Shown: in pieces, positions 1 to 5,372 of the stretch | How the letters are laid out: every line of letters starts with the position of its first letter | Numbering within the stretch: position 1 is the stretch's first letter | Origin: Sphingomonadaceae bacterium | GTDB lineage: Bacteria > Pseudomonadota > Alphaproteobacteria > Sphingomonadales > Sphingomonadaceae | DNA: 5,422 nucleotides | Reading direction: 5' to 3' | Assembly (NCBI GenBank): GCA_947442095.1 | Contig: CANEVG010000258.1 | Span: forward strand, 1 to 5,422 | The notes under the pieces: model-generated | Told to the model about the DNA's origin: nothing | The model's input: the letters and a program-made list of their open reading frames with translations, nothing else | Database searches by the model: none | Position numbers and translations under genes: made by a program

Positions 1-181
1 ACGTGGCGAGCCAGCCTTTCTCCGCCAAAATCGCCTGCCATTCGCGCGTGATATCGGGTTCGGTGAACACGCTGGGCGTGTTGGCCGCGCCTTCGCGGAG
101 GCGTGCGTTGAGCTTGGCATCGAGGAATGCGCGCACTTCTTCGCGGAAGGCGAGGTCCTCGGGGGAGAAATCCATGTCCAT
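1..181 (-). CDS. Acyl-CoA dehydrogenase, N-terminal fragment (cut by window edge)
   Basis: Only the first 60 residues are inside the window; the frame is open to the edge. The protein begins MDMDFSPEDLAFREEVRAFL and continues to WQAILAEKGWLAT. This is the usual start of a FadE-type acyl-CoA dehydrogenase: an N-terminal alpha-helical domain with an 'F..E..AFR.EVR.FL' helix, then 'W...LAEKGW'. Family members are FAD enzymes that form an alpha,beta double bond in acyl-CoA thioesters. The ATG at 181-179 shares its A with the TGA of the upstream ThuA-like gene (TGATG), so coupled translation is likely. A second in-frame ATG at 175-173 is an equally possible start. No strong Shine-Dalgarno is seen. 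With the short ACAD-like subunit at 974-2005 in the same operon, it may be the catalytic half of a heteromeric enzyme, but its catalytic region lies outside the window. Confidence 0.88.
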   Translation of the reverse strand, partial: MDMDFSPEDLAFREEVRAFLDAKLNARLREGAANTPSVFTEPDITREWQAILAEKGWLAT

Positions 182-936
182 CAAATGATCTCACTCATGG
201 CCCAGCGAATCCCGCGGCGCAGGGTTTCGTAGTAGACGGGATAGTTCCAACTGCAACGCTCGGGATGTGTCCAAAAGGGCAGGAGCTCAATAACATCGTA
301 GTGACTGCGGCAGTGGCCGAGCATGTTGTAAAGCACCCCGCCCTTGCCATGATCGCGCAGGTACAGGATCGGCACGACGACATCTGAATACTTCGATTCG
401 ACAAAGCCGGTCGCTTCGCCATCGAAGCGCGTCTGCATCAGGATTTTGATCGGTGCGGTCTGCTTGCTGATGTAAAGCTCATCGATTACGTCGAAATCTT
501 CGAGGCCTTGGGTCAGCGGATGCTCGCGGTCGGTCACTTCCACGCGGAACGAGCCGATCGGCGGGTGCGCCTTGAACTGCGTGCCGAGAATTTCCATCAC
601 ATCATCGCGCTCTTCGGGGCAATCGACCCCGCCTTCGACGAAGCGCAGGATCGAGTTGGTGCCATGCAGCGCCAGCCAGCGACCGCCGTTTGCGAGGAAT
701 GCCTTGATCGCCTCGGCTTCCTCGGGCGTGGGCATAAGATCGCAGGTGTAGGTCACGAGGAACTTGCACGCCGCGATCCGCTCGACGTTGGAATAGTCCA
801 TCGCCACGGTCGTGCGGATATGCGGGTGTTCCGCCAGCAGCTTGAGGACCTCGAGCCGCGCGAAATCGATATCGTGGTATTTGCCGGCCGCCACAAAGTG
901 GCAATCGATCCGCTGAGGACCCGAACTTTTCGTCAT
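181..936 (-). CDS. ThuA-like domain protein (glutamine-amidotransferase-like fold), copy 1
   Basis: A 251-residue protein of the ThuA-like (trehalose utilisation) family, which has a class I glutamine-amidotransferase-like fold. Visible family marks are the strand-turn FLANGGRWLALHGTNS around residues 80-95 with His91, then 'FKAHPPIGSFRVEV' near 121-134, 'HPLTQGL' near 139-145, 'DELY' at 152-155, 'GKGGVLYNMLGHCR' near 197-210 and a closing 'GIRWA'. No signal peptide or membrane segment is evident, so it is probably cytoplasmic. The ATG at 936-934 was chosen because GGAG lies 8 bases upstream. An alternative 28 codons longer (1020) would overlap the preceding ACAD by 47 bp and adds no recognisable domain. 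It starts 37 bp after the ACAD stop and ends overlapping the next ACAD start by one base. ThuA was named from rhizobial trehalose use; the presence of ACAD and P450 neighbours argues for another substrate here. The reaction is unknown. Confidence 0.85.
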   Translation of the reverse strand: MTKSSGPQRIDCHFVAAGKYHDIDFARLEVLKLLAEHPHIRTTVAMDYSNVERIAACKFLVTYTCDLMPTPEEAEAIKAFLANGGRWLALHGTNSILRFVEGGVDCPEERDDVMEILGTQFKAHPPIGSFRVEVTDREHPLTQGLEDFDVIDELYISKQTAPIKILMQTRFDGEATGFVESKYSDVVVPILYLRDHGKGGVLYNMLGHCRSHYDVIELLPFWTHPERCSWNYPVYYETLRRGIRWAMSEII

Positions 937-944
937 CAAATGCG

Positions 945-948
945 CTCC
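945..948 (-). promoter_or_regulatory. Shine-Dalgarno (GGAG) fixing the start of ThuA-like copy 1
   Basis: Read on the minus strand, GGAG is followed by eight bases (CGCATTTG) and then the ATG at 936-934. This spacing supports the shorter ThuA start over the in-frame start at 1020. The site lies in the 37-bp gap after the upstream ACAD stop. Confidence 0.65.
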
Positions 949-973
949 ATAATCCTTGACGGCCAGTACATCG

Positions 974-2005
974 TCACGCGGCCCGGGCGTAATCGAGGAT
1001 GTCCCCTGCAGGATCACCAAACAGCTTTGATAGCAAAACGATCCGCTTCAGCCCGTGGCCAATGGCGAGATCATCGCTCATCCCCATGCCGCCGTGCAGC
1101 TGCACCGCCTGATGCGCAACCCAGATCGCCTGTTCGGCCACATGCGCCTTGATCGCGGCCATCGGCGCCGCAGGCTGGAGCACGGCGCGGTAGAGCGCGG
1201 ACTGGATGCTTTCGACTTTCGCATAAGCATCGACCATGCGGTGCTGGATCACCTGGAACCGCCCGATCGGCTGGTTGAACTGCTCGCGCGTCTTGATGTA
1301 GGCCAACGTATCATCGAACAATCGGTGCGCGAGACCGGCGATCTCGGCCGCCGCCATTAGCCGCGCGGCATCAAGGGCCGCGCCCAGATCTGCGGTGAGC
1401 GGTTCGCCCACCGGCACATCGCGCAGCGTGAGTATCGCCGCAACGCCGCCGTCCGCCACCGGATAGGGCCTGATCTCGATGCCTTCGGCAGTCGCGGGAA
1501 CGGCGAACAGCCGGGTTGCGCCGTCCATCTCGGCGGTGACGATGAACAGGTCTGCCGCAGCGCCGCCCAGCACGAACTGCTTGGTGCCGGAGATGCGCCC
1601 GCCCCGAACCTTGACGCCCTGCGCTTCAAGCACATAACGCCGACCAGGCTCGGCAAAAGCAAACGCCGCAATCGCCACACCCGCAATCACTACCGCGCCG
1701 TGTTCGGTGCCGGCCAGCAGCCGCGCGGGAATGAACCCGCATTCAAGCCACGGTTCCGCCGCCTGGCCATAGCCCAGCGCCTGCGCCACGACCGCCAGAT
1801 CGAGCACCGAGCCGCCCATGCCGCCATCGTCTTCGGACGCGGCAAGCCCGATCAGTCCCAACTCGGCCAGTTCCTGCCAGCGCGCGCGGTCCAGACCGCC
1901 GGGGAGCCGGCGCGCCGCAAGCCGCGCAGGCACGTCGGCCCCGCCGCAAAACCGCTCGACCGCGGCCTTGAACATCTCCTGGTTCTCGTCGAGATCGAAG
2001 TTCAT
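974..2005 (-). CDS. Acyl-CoA dehydrogenase-like protein, short (probably non-catalytic or partner) subunit
   Basis: A 343-residue FAD-type ACAD homologue, shorter than the usual 380-400. The N-terminal helical domain is followed by 'DDGGMGG' (59-65), a middle beta domain containing 'AFAEPG' (116-121) and 'ISGTKQFVLGGAAADLFIV' (138-156), and a C-terminal helical domain with 'TREQFNQPIGRFQVIQHRM' (239-257) and 'QLHGGMGMSDD' (302-312). These last two segments are typical FAD and subunit contacts. By eye alignment, no glutamate is found at either usual catalytic-base site: the 'YEGT'-like position reads LFGD (328-331), and the alternative helix position reads LDAARL (211-216). Such short subunits occur in heteromeric ACADs, known from actinobacterial steroid degradation, where a second subunit carries the base. 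The start ATG overlaps the P450 stop by 4 bases (ATGA), with AAGAAG (2014-2019) eight bases upstream. The probable partner is the ACAD beginning at 181. Confidence 0.9.
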   Translation of the reverse strand: MNFDLDENQEMFKAAVERFCGGADVPARLAARRLPGGLDRARWQELAELGLIGLAASEDDGGMGGSVLDLAVVAQALGYGQAAEPWLECGFIPARLLAGTEHGAVVIAGVAIAAFAFAEPGRRYVLEAQGVKVRGGRISGTKQFVLGGAAADLFIVTAEMDGATRLFAVPATAEGIEIRPYPVADGGVAAILTLRDVPVGEPLTADLGAALDAARLMAAAEIAGLAHRLFDDTLAYIKTREQFNQPIGRFQVIQHRMVDAYAKVESIQSALYRAVLQPAAPMAAIKAHVAEQAIWVAHQAVQLHGGMGMSDDLAIGHGLKRIVLLSKLFGDPAGDILDYARAA

Positions 2006-3243
2006 GCGGCAGACTTCTTGTAGGTGATGGGAACCGAGACGAACCCGCGCAGCAGCAGGTTGGGCGATACCTTCAGTTCGGCCCCGTCCTTGATGCGAAT
2101 ATCATCGACCCGGCGCAGCAACTCGCTGAAGGCCACCGTCATTTCCTTGCGGCTGAGCATGTTGCCCACACACATGTGGATGCCTTTGCCGAACGCGAGG
2201 TGCGTGCGCGCATTGGTGCGCTCCACATCGAAGGCATCGGGATCGGGGTACTTGGCCGGATCGCGGTTGGCAGCGGCAAAGCGCAGCATGATCATCGAGC
2301 CGCCCTTGAAGCTGTGACCGCCAAGTTCGCAATCGCGCATCACCACGCGCCACATGCCTGCGGTCGGCGTATCGAGCCGCAGCACTTCCTCGATCATGTT
2401 GCCCACCAAAGCCGGATTGGCACGGACCTTGGCCTGCTGCTCGGGATTGCGCGCCAGGTGGACGATCCCCCCGGCAAGCGCATGCGTCGTCGTCTCGTTG
2501 CCTGCGACCATCAGCTGCTGCGCAACCGACATGATCTCGGCGTCATCGAGCGGGGTTTCCCCGTCAAGCCGGGCGTTGACAACATCCGACAGCAGATCAT
2601 CGGTCGGCGAAGTGCGGCGTGCGTCGATCTTGAGCTTGAGCTGCCGCTGGAAATCGACGATCTCGCGTGCGCATTCCAGCTCGCGCTCACGCGGGATCAT
2701 GTGGCCCAGCCGATCGGCAAAGGCATCGGACCAGCGCTTGACGTTGCCGCGCTCGTTGGGCGCGAAGCCCAGCTGCTCACAGATCACCTGCACCGGCAGA
2801 CCGACGCTGAAATCGGTGACGAAATCGCATTCGCCCTTGTCGATGAACCCGTCGATCAGCCCGTTCACCTTGTCGCGAATGCCCGCTTCCAGCGCGTTCA
2901 CGCGCGGCATTGAGAAAGCGAGATTGACGAGCTTGCGGAAGCGAGTGTGGACCGGCGGGTCGGCGGTGAGCAGCGTGTTGATCTGCGGCCAGCCCTCCGC
3001 CAGAATCCCGCTGACTTCGGGATCTTCCGACAAGGCCCCCGAAAGCACTGCACTGAAGTTGTTCGAGAAATCCTCGACCCGCCCGGCGGCTTCCGAGCAC
3101 ATGTCGTAGCTCATCACCACTTTCATACCGGTTTCGGGCAGCTCGATCACCGGCGAATTCGCGTGCGCCCACTGATAGAGCGGAAAGGGATCCTGCATCA
3201 CTTGCGGATCGAGCAGACTCATGGCGCTGGTCATTTCATTCAT
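2002..3243 (-). CDS. Cytochrome P450 (soluble bacterial type)
   Basis: A 413-residue cytosolic P450, the normal length for bacterial class I enzymes, with no membrane anchor. Visible motifs are the C-helix 'DPPVHTRFR' (95-103, heme-propionate contacts), I-helix 'AGNETT' (247-252, acid-alcohol pair Glu250-Thr251 for O2 activation), K-helix ExxR 'EEVLR' (Glu286, Arg289) and heme loop FGKGIHMCVG (351-360, Cys358 thiolate ligand). It would hydroxylate or epoxidise a substrate using electrons from a ferredoxin and reductase, which are not encoded in the window. The ATG at 3243 was preferred over an in-frame GTG at 3255 because GGGA sits 6 bases ahead of it. It is the first gene after a 200-bp non-coding stretch and overlaps the following ACAD by 4 bases, so it probably heads its own transcriptional segment. 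The CYP family cannot be named from motifs. A terpenoid or steroid-like substrate is an inference from the neighbours. Confidence 0.96.
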   Translation of the reverse strand: MNEMTSAMSLLDPQVMQDPFPLYQWAHANSPVIELPETGMKVVMSYDMCSEAAGRVEDFSNNFSAVLSGALSEDPEVSGILAEGWPQINTLLTADPPVHTRFRKLVNLAFSMPRVNALEAGIRDKVNGLIDGFIDKGECDFVTDFSVGLPVQVICEQLGFAPNERGNVKRWSDAFADRLGHMIPRERELECAREIVDFQRQLKLKIDARRTSPTDDLLSDVVNARLDGETPLDDAEIMSVAQQLMVAGNETTTHALAGGIVHLARNPEQQAKVRANPALVGNMIEEVLRLDTPTAGMWRVVMRDCELGGHSFKGGSMIMLRFAAANRDPAKYPDPDAFDVERTNARTHLAFGKGIHMCVGNMLSRKEMTVAFSELLRRVDDIRIKDGAELKVSPNLLLRGFVSVPITYKKSAA

Positions 3244-3249
3244 GGTATT

Positions 3250-3253
3250 TCCC
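3250..3253 (-). promoter_or_regulatory. Shine-Dalgarno (GGGA) for the P450
   Basis: On the minus strand GGGA is followed by six bases (AATACC) and the ATG at 3243-3241. It overlaps the alternative GTG start (3255-3253), which has no comparable purine-rich site upstream, so the ATG is the better start. Confidence 0.5.
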
Positions 3254-3272
3254 ACTCGTTACTGGCCCGGTT

Positions 3273-3297
3273 TGGCACCGCGAAATCGGCGGTGCCA
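3273..3297. promoter_or_regulatory. Perfect 9-bp inverted repeat upstream of the P450, candidate operator
   Basis: The arms TGGCACCGC (3273-3281) and GCGGTGCCA (3289-3297) are exact reverse complements around a 7-base spacer (GAAATCG). The palindrome lies 30-54 bases upstream of the P450 ATG, where a repressor or activator of the downstream block could bind. It is not followed by a T-run on either strand, so it does not look like an intrinsic terminator. A 5'-UTR hairpin is the other possibility. No regulator gene is present in the window to match it with. Confidence 0.45.
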
Positions 3298-3353
3298 CGC
3301 GCGAATTTGCTAGGGTGGGGTCTGTTGGCTGCTTCGGCCTGGCAGAATCAGAG

Positions 3354-3436
3354 GCGGCGCCGGCCCTCTCCCGCGCCCGATCATCCACGCGAGTACCCTA
3401 AATGGGTGGTCGGGCGCGGGAAAGGGCCGGCGCCGC
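3354..3436. repeat. Long inverted repeat (33-bp arms, 17-base loop) between the two gene blocks
   Basis: Left arm 3354-3386 and right arm 3404-3436 match as reverse complements at 30 of 33 positions; the three differences are all C/T transitions. In RNA from either strand it would fold into a very stable GC-rich stem: on the minus strand 30 Watson-Crick pairs plus one G-U, with two C-A mismatches near the loop. It begins seven bases after the SDR stop, so it could protect or end the upstream transcript. The sequence after the stem on the minus strand (CTCTGATTCTGCC) has only a weak, interrupted run of T. The loop region contains a small competing repeat (ACCC...GGGT, 3395-3407). Arm length is beyond that of an ordinary terminator; a REP-like or MITE-like palindromic element is a fair alternative. 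Confidence 0.75.
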
Positions 3437-3443
3437 ACTTACA

Positions 3444-4196
3444 TCAACTGTGCACCATGACCCCGCCGTCAACCATGATCCCCTGCCCTGTGATGAAGCG
3501 CGCGTCGTCCGTGGCAAGAAACACCATCACATCGGCCACATCCTCCGGTTCGCCGATCCGTCCCAGCGCCGAACGCCCCGCATAGTAGCCGCGCGCACCG
3601 GTCTCGGCTTCGAACAGGGCCTTGGTCATGCCCGTGGCAATCGCGCCCGGCTGCACGCAGTTGACCGTGATGCCGTGCGGCCCAAGTTCCATGGCCAGCG
3701 CGCGAGTAAGCCCGAGGATCGCGTGCTTGGAGGTGGCATAGGCGACCAGCCCGGCATCGCCGTAGCGCGACATGATCGAGCCGACGTTGACCACACGCCC
3801 CCGGCCCGAATGCACCAGCAGCGGCAACAAGGCGCGCGTCAGCTTCATCGCGGCCGTCACGTTGATGCCCAGCGCCGCATCCCAGTCCGCGTCGGCCATT
3901 TCGGCGAAGGGTCCAGCCGGACACACGCCCGCATTGTTGATCAGGATATCGCAGCCGCCAAGCAGGCTTTCCGCAGCCCCGGCGATAGCGGCAAAAGCAT
4001 CGGGATCGGCCAGATCGGCCAGCAGCGTGTGCGTGCCCACCAGCCCCTCGCCCACTCGGTCAACCGCCAGAACGTGAACGCCCTCGGCCATCAGCCGCGC
4101 GGTCGCCGCCGCGCCCATGCCGGAGGCTGCGCCCGTGACAACTGCCGTGCGCCCAGCGAGATCGCGCCCGCGCGCGATCAGGTGCGGGGGCGTCAC
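3444..4196 (-). CDS. Short-chain dehydrogenase/reductase (SDR), probably NAD-dependent
   Basis: A 250-residue classical SDR with all expected marks: cofactor loop TGAASGMG (21-28), acidic Asp45 at the end of the second strand (usually meaning NAD(H) preference), NNAG (86-89), and catalytic Asn111, Ser139, Tyr152 and Lys156 (YATSK). 'VQPGAIATGM' (180-189) and the C-terminal 'ITGQGIMVDGG' are also typical of the family. It would interconvert an alcohol and a ketone, for example oxidising the product of the P450 downstream. The start is a GTG immediately after the TGA of the preceding gene (zero gap), supported by GGGAG nine bases upstream. It is the last gene of the upstream block and is followed by the long inverted repeat. 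The substrate cannot be read from the sequence; FabG-type and steroid or terpenoid dehydrogenases share these motifs. Confidence 0.95.
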   Translation of the reverse strand: MTPPHLIARGRDLAGRTAVVTGAASGMGAAATARLMAEGVHVLAVDRVGEGLVGTHTLLADLADPDAFAAIAGAAESLLGGCDILINNAGVCPAGPFAEMADADWDAALGINVTAAMKLTRALLPLLVHSGRGRVVNVGSIMSRYGDAGLVAYATSKHAILGLTRALAMELGPHGITVNCVQPGAIATGMTKALFEAETGARGYYAGRSALGRIGEPEDVADVMVFLATDDARFITGQGIMVDGGVMVHS

Positions 4197-4562
4197 TCAG
4201 GCAAACTCCCGCTGAAACTCCGCCAGGTCGAAATAGTCGCGCCAGTGGGTGATCTTGCCCTCGGCGTTGATCTCGAACGTGCCCGACACGCGGATCGCGC
4301 GCCAGCGGCCGCCCACCAGAAACTTGTCGGTCCGCTCGGTGAGCACCACGTTGCCATTGGCCGCGATGTGATGCGTGATCCACTCGGTACCTTCGATGGG
4401 GGGAAACTGCCCCATCAGCGCCTGCACCCCGGCGAGGCCGACGGCAGGCTCCATCGGGATATTATGCCACACGATGTCTTCGGCCATCATGCCGAAGGCT
4501 GCGGGCACATCGCCCCGGTTCCACGCATCAATAAAGGCTTCGACGATTTCCTGAGGGCTCAT
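4197..4562 (-). CDS. Limonene-1,2-epoxide hydrolase-like / SnoaL-fold protein
   Basis: A 121-residue protein with the cone-shaped NTF2/SnoaL fold, closest by eye to the limonene-1,2-epoxide hydrolase (LEH) family. Compared with remembered Rhodococcus LEH, the key segments align: 'WHNIP' (32-36) with its Y-x-N motif, 'LTERTD' (74-79) giving the Arg77 and Asp79 pair, and 'HWRDYFDLAEF' (106-116) giving the water-activating Asp109. The Asp-Arg-Asp triad is therefore complete, as is Asn34, but the tyrosine that helps hold the water is Trp32. A cofactor-free cytosolic hydrolase acting on an epoxide is plausible; an isomerase or other SnoaL activity is possible. The ATG at 4562 was chosen because AGGAG sits 6 bases upstream. 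A start nine codons longer exists (4589). It overlaps the upstream ThuA stop by one base and directly abuts the SDR. Confidence 0.85.
   Translation of the reverse strand: MSPQEIVEAFIDAWNRGDVPAAFGMMAEDIVWHNIPMEPAVGLAGVQALMGQFPPIEGTEWITHHIAANGNVVLTERTDKFLVGGRWRAIRVSGTFEINAEGKITHWRDYFDLAEFQREFA
4206..4210 (-). promoter_or_regulatory. Shine-Dalgarno (GGGAG) for the SDR's GTG start
   Basis: On the minus strand GGGAG lies within the last codons of the preceding gene. It is separated by nine bases, which include that gene's TGA stop, from the GTG at 4196-4194. This supports GTG as a real start despite the lack of any intergenic space. Confidence 0.6.
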
Positions 4563-5368
4563 CACGTGCTCCTGCTTTGCGCGGTCCATGCGAGCGCGTT
4601 AGCGATCACGGTGCGGACGGCGGGGTTTGCGTAAGTGTGGGGGCCATCGCCGAACTGGCAATAGACAATCTGCGCGCTGCCAACCGGCTTGGCCCACGCC
4701 ACCAGATTGCTGCCCGGCGGATGCGGCCAATCGGCATTGTCGAACATCCGACCCGCCACGGCATGCGCGGCGGAATAGAAGTTCGAAGCAACAAATTCAT
4801 GCCGCGCGCGGATCAGCGGAGTGACATCCGCCTCGAACACTTCGCCGAGATAGAGCTCGTCGTTGACCGGGAACGTGGCGGGCACGCCTTCCAGCACCGG
4901 ATGCCCAGCCCCCTGCCCAGCCACCAGTTCGGCGGTATAGTCCACATCATGCCGATAGCCTGAATCGAGAACGGCGCGGCCCTGCACCTCGCCCGGCTGA
5001 TAGAGAAACCGCCCGCCCAGCCATTCGCTCCACTGCGGCCATTCCGCCCATCCGGCGATCGCATGGTGCATCATGACCGCGCCGCGTCCGCTGGCAAAGC
5101 GCCGCTCCAGCGCTGCCTTGAAGCCCGGCAAGGGCGGCGCGGTCTTCACCGTCCCGTCGGCAAAAGTATAGCCCGGCATATCGTAGAACAGCAGGGCATC
5201 CGCCGCATCGGCAGCGCCCGCTGCCACGTGTTCCTCGGCTTCGGGGTGAACGAGGTGCGTGAGTTCCCAGTCCCCGAGCGAGGCCAGAAACGCCGCGAAC
5301 GGCGCTTCCTCGTAAGGATGGCCGCCGCTGAGAACGAGGAGGCTGCGCCGGGGACCGAGCAAATCCAC
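4562..5368 (-). CDS. ThuA-like domain protein (glutamine-amidotransferase-like fold), copy 2
   Basis: A 268-residue ThuA-family protein, clearly diverged from the copy at 181-936. It opens with a core strand and loop 'SLLVLSGGHPYEEAPF' (9-24). 'DALLFYDMPGY' (57-67), 'GRGAVMMHHAIAGW' (94-107, His101-His102 at the elbow position), 'GHPVLEGVP' (155-163) and 'NDELYLGEVFEADVTPLI' (169-186) follow, and it closes with 'QIVYCQFGDGPHTYANP' (233-249) and 'NALAWTA'. The Gly-His usual near the end of the domain reads Gly-Asp here, with a His three residues later. No signal peptide is evident. The start is GTG at 5368, 4 bases after the upstream stop; no good Shine-Dalgarno is visible, so the start is uncertain. 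The stop overlaps the epoxide-hydrolase-like start (TGATG). Its enzymatic role is unknown; the context suggests an accessory hydrolytic or ring-opening step, but nothing in the sequence proves it. Confidence 0.84.
   Translation of the reverse strand: MDLLGPRRSLLVLSGGHPYEEAPFAAFLASLGDWELTHLVHPEAEEHVAAGAADAADALLFYDMPGYTFADGTVKTAPPLPGFKAALERRFASGRGAVMMHHAIAGWAEWPQWSEWLGGRFLYQPGEVQGRAVLDSGYRHDVDYTAELVAGQGAGHPVLEGVPATFPVNDELYLGEVFEADVTPLIRARHEFVASNFYSAAHAVAGRMFDNADWPHPPGSNLVAWAKPVGSAQIVYCQFGDGPHTYANPAVRTVIANALAWTAQSRST
4569..4573 (-). promoter_or_regulatory. Shine-Dalgarno (AGGAG) deciding the start of the epoxide-hydrolase-like gene
   Basis: AGGAG on the minus strand, six bases (CACGTG) before the ATG at 4562-4560, is the best ribosome-binding site in the window. 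It lies inside the last codons of the ThuA-like gene, so the two genes are closely linked in translation. It argues against the in-frame ATG at 4589. Confidence 0.7.
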
Positions 5369-5372
5369 AGGG

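Noticed and set aside
937..1020. Longer start for ThuA copy 1 at 1020
   Set aside because: The extra 28 residues overlap the ACAD coding region by 47 bp and add nothing typical of the family; a good GGAG precedes the ATG at 936.
508..1152. Plus-strand open frame opposite ThuA copy 1 and the end of the short ACAD
   Set aside because: It spans two oppositely oriented real genes and their junction, has no domain and has no ribosome-binding context.
2176..3109. Plus-strand open frames opposite the P450 (2176-2913 and 2354-3109)
   Set aside because: They are antisense to a complete P450 with all heme and I-helix motifs; the products are low-complexity with no family resemblance.
3298..3353. A sigma-70-type promoter for the P450 block
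   Set aside because: A few AT-richer bases (CTAGCAAATT on the minus strand) could be a -10 element, but no convincing -35 with correct spacing was found, so no promoter is annotated.
3354..3436. Calling the long hairpin a standard rho-independent terminator
   Set aside because: The stem is three to four times the usual length and is followed by CTCTGATTCTGCC (minus strand) or ACTTACATC (plus strand), neither a T-tract. A transcript-end function is possible but not shown.
3402..4634. Long plus-strand open frame (about 410 codons) across the SDR and LEH-like genes
   Set aside because: It is antisense to two genes with clear catalytic motifs. Its product is rich in Arg, His, Gly and Ala with no recognisable domain, as expected from the mirror frame of GC-rich coding DNA.
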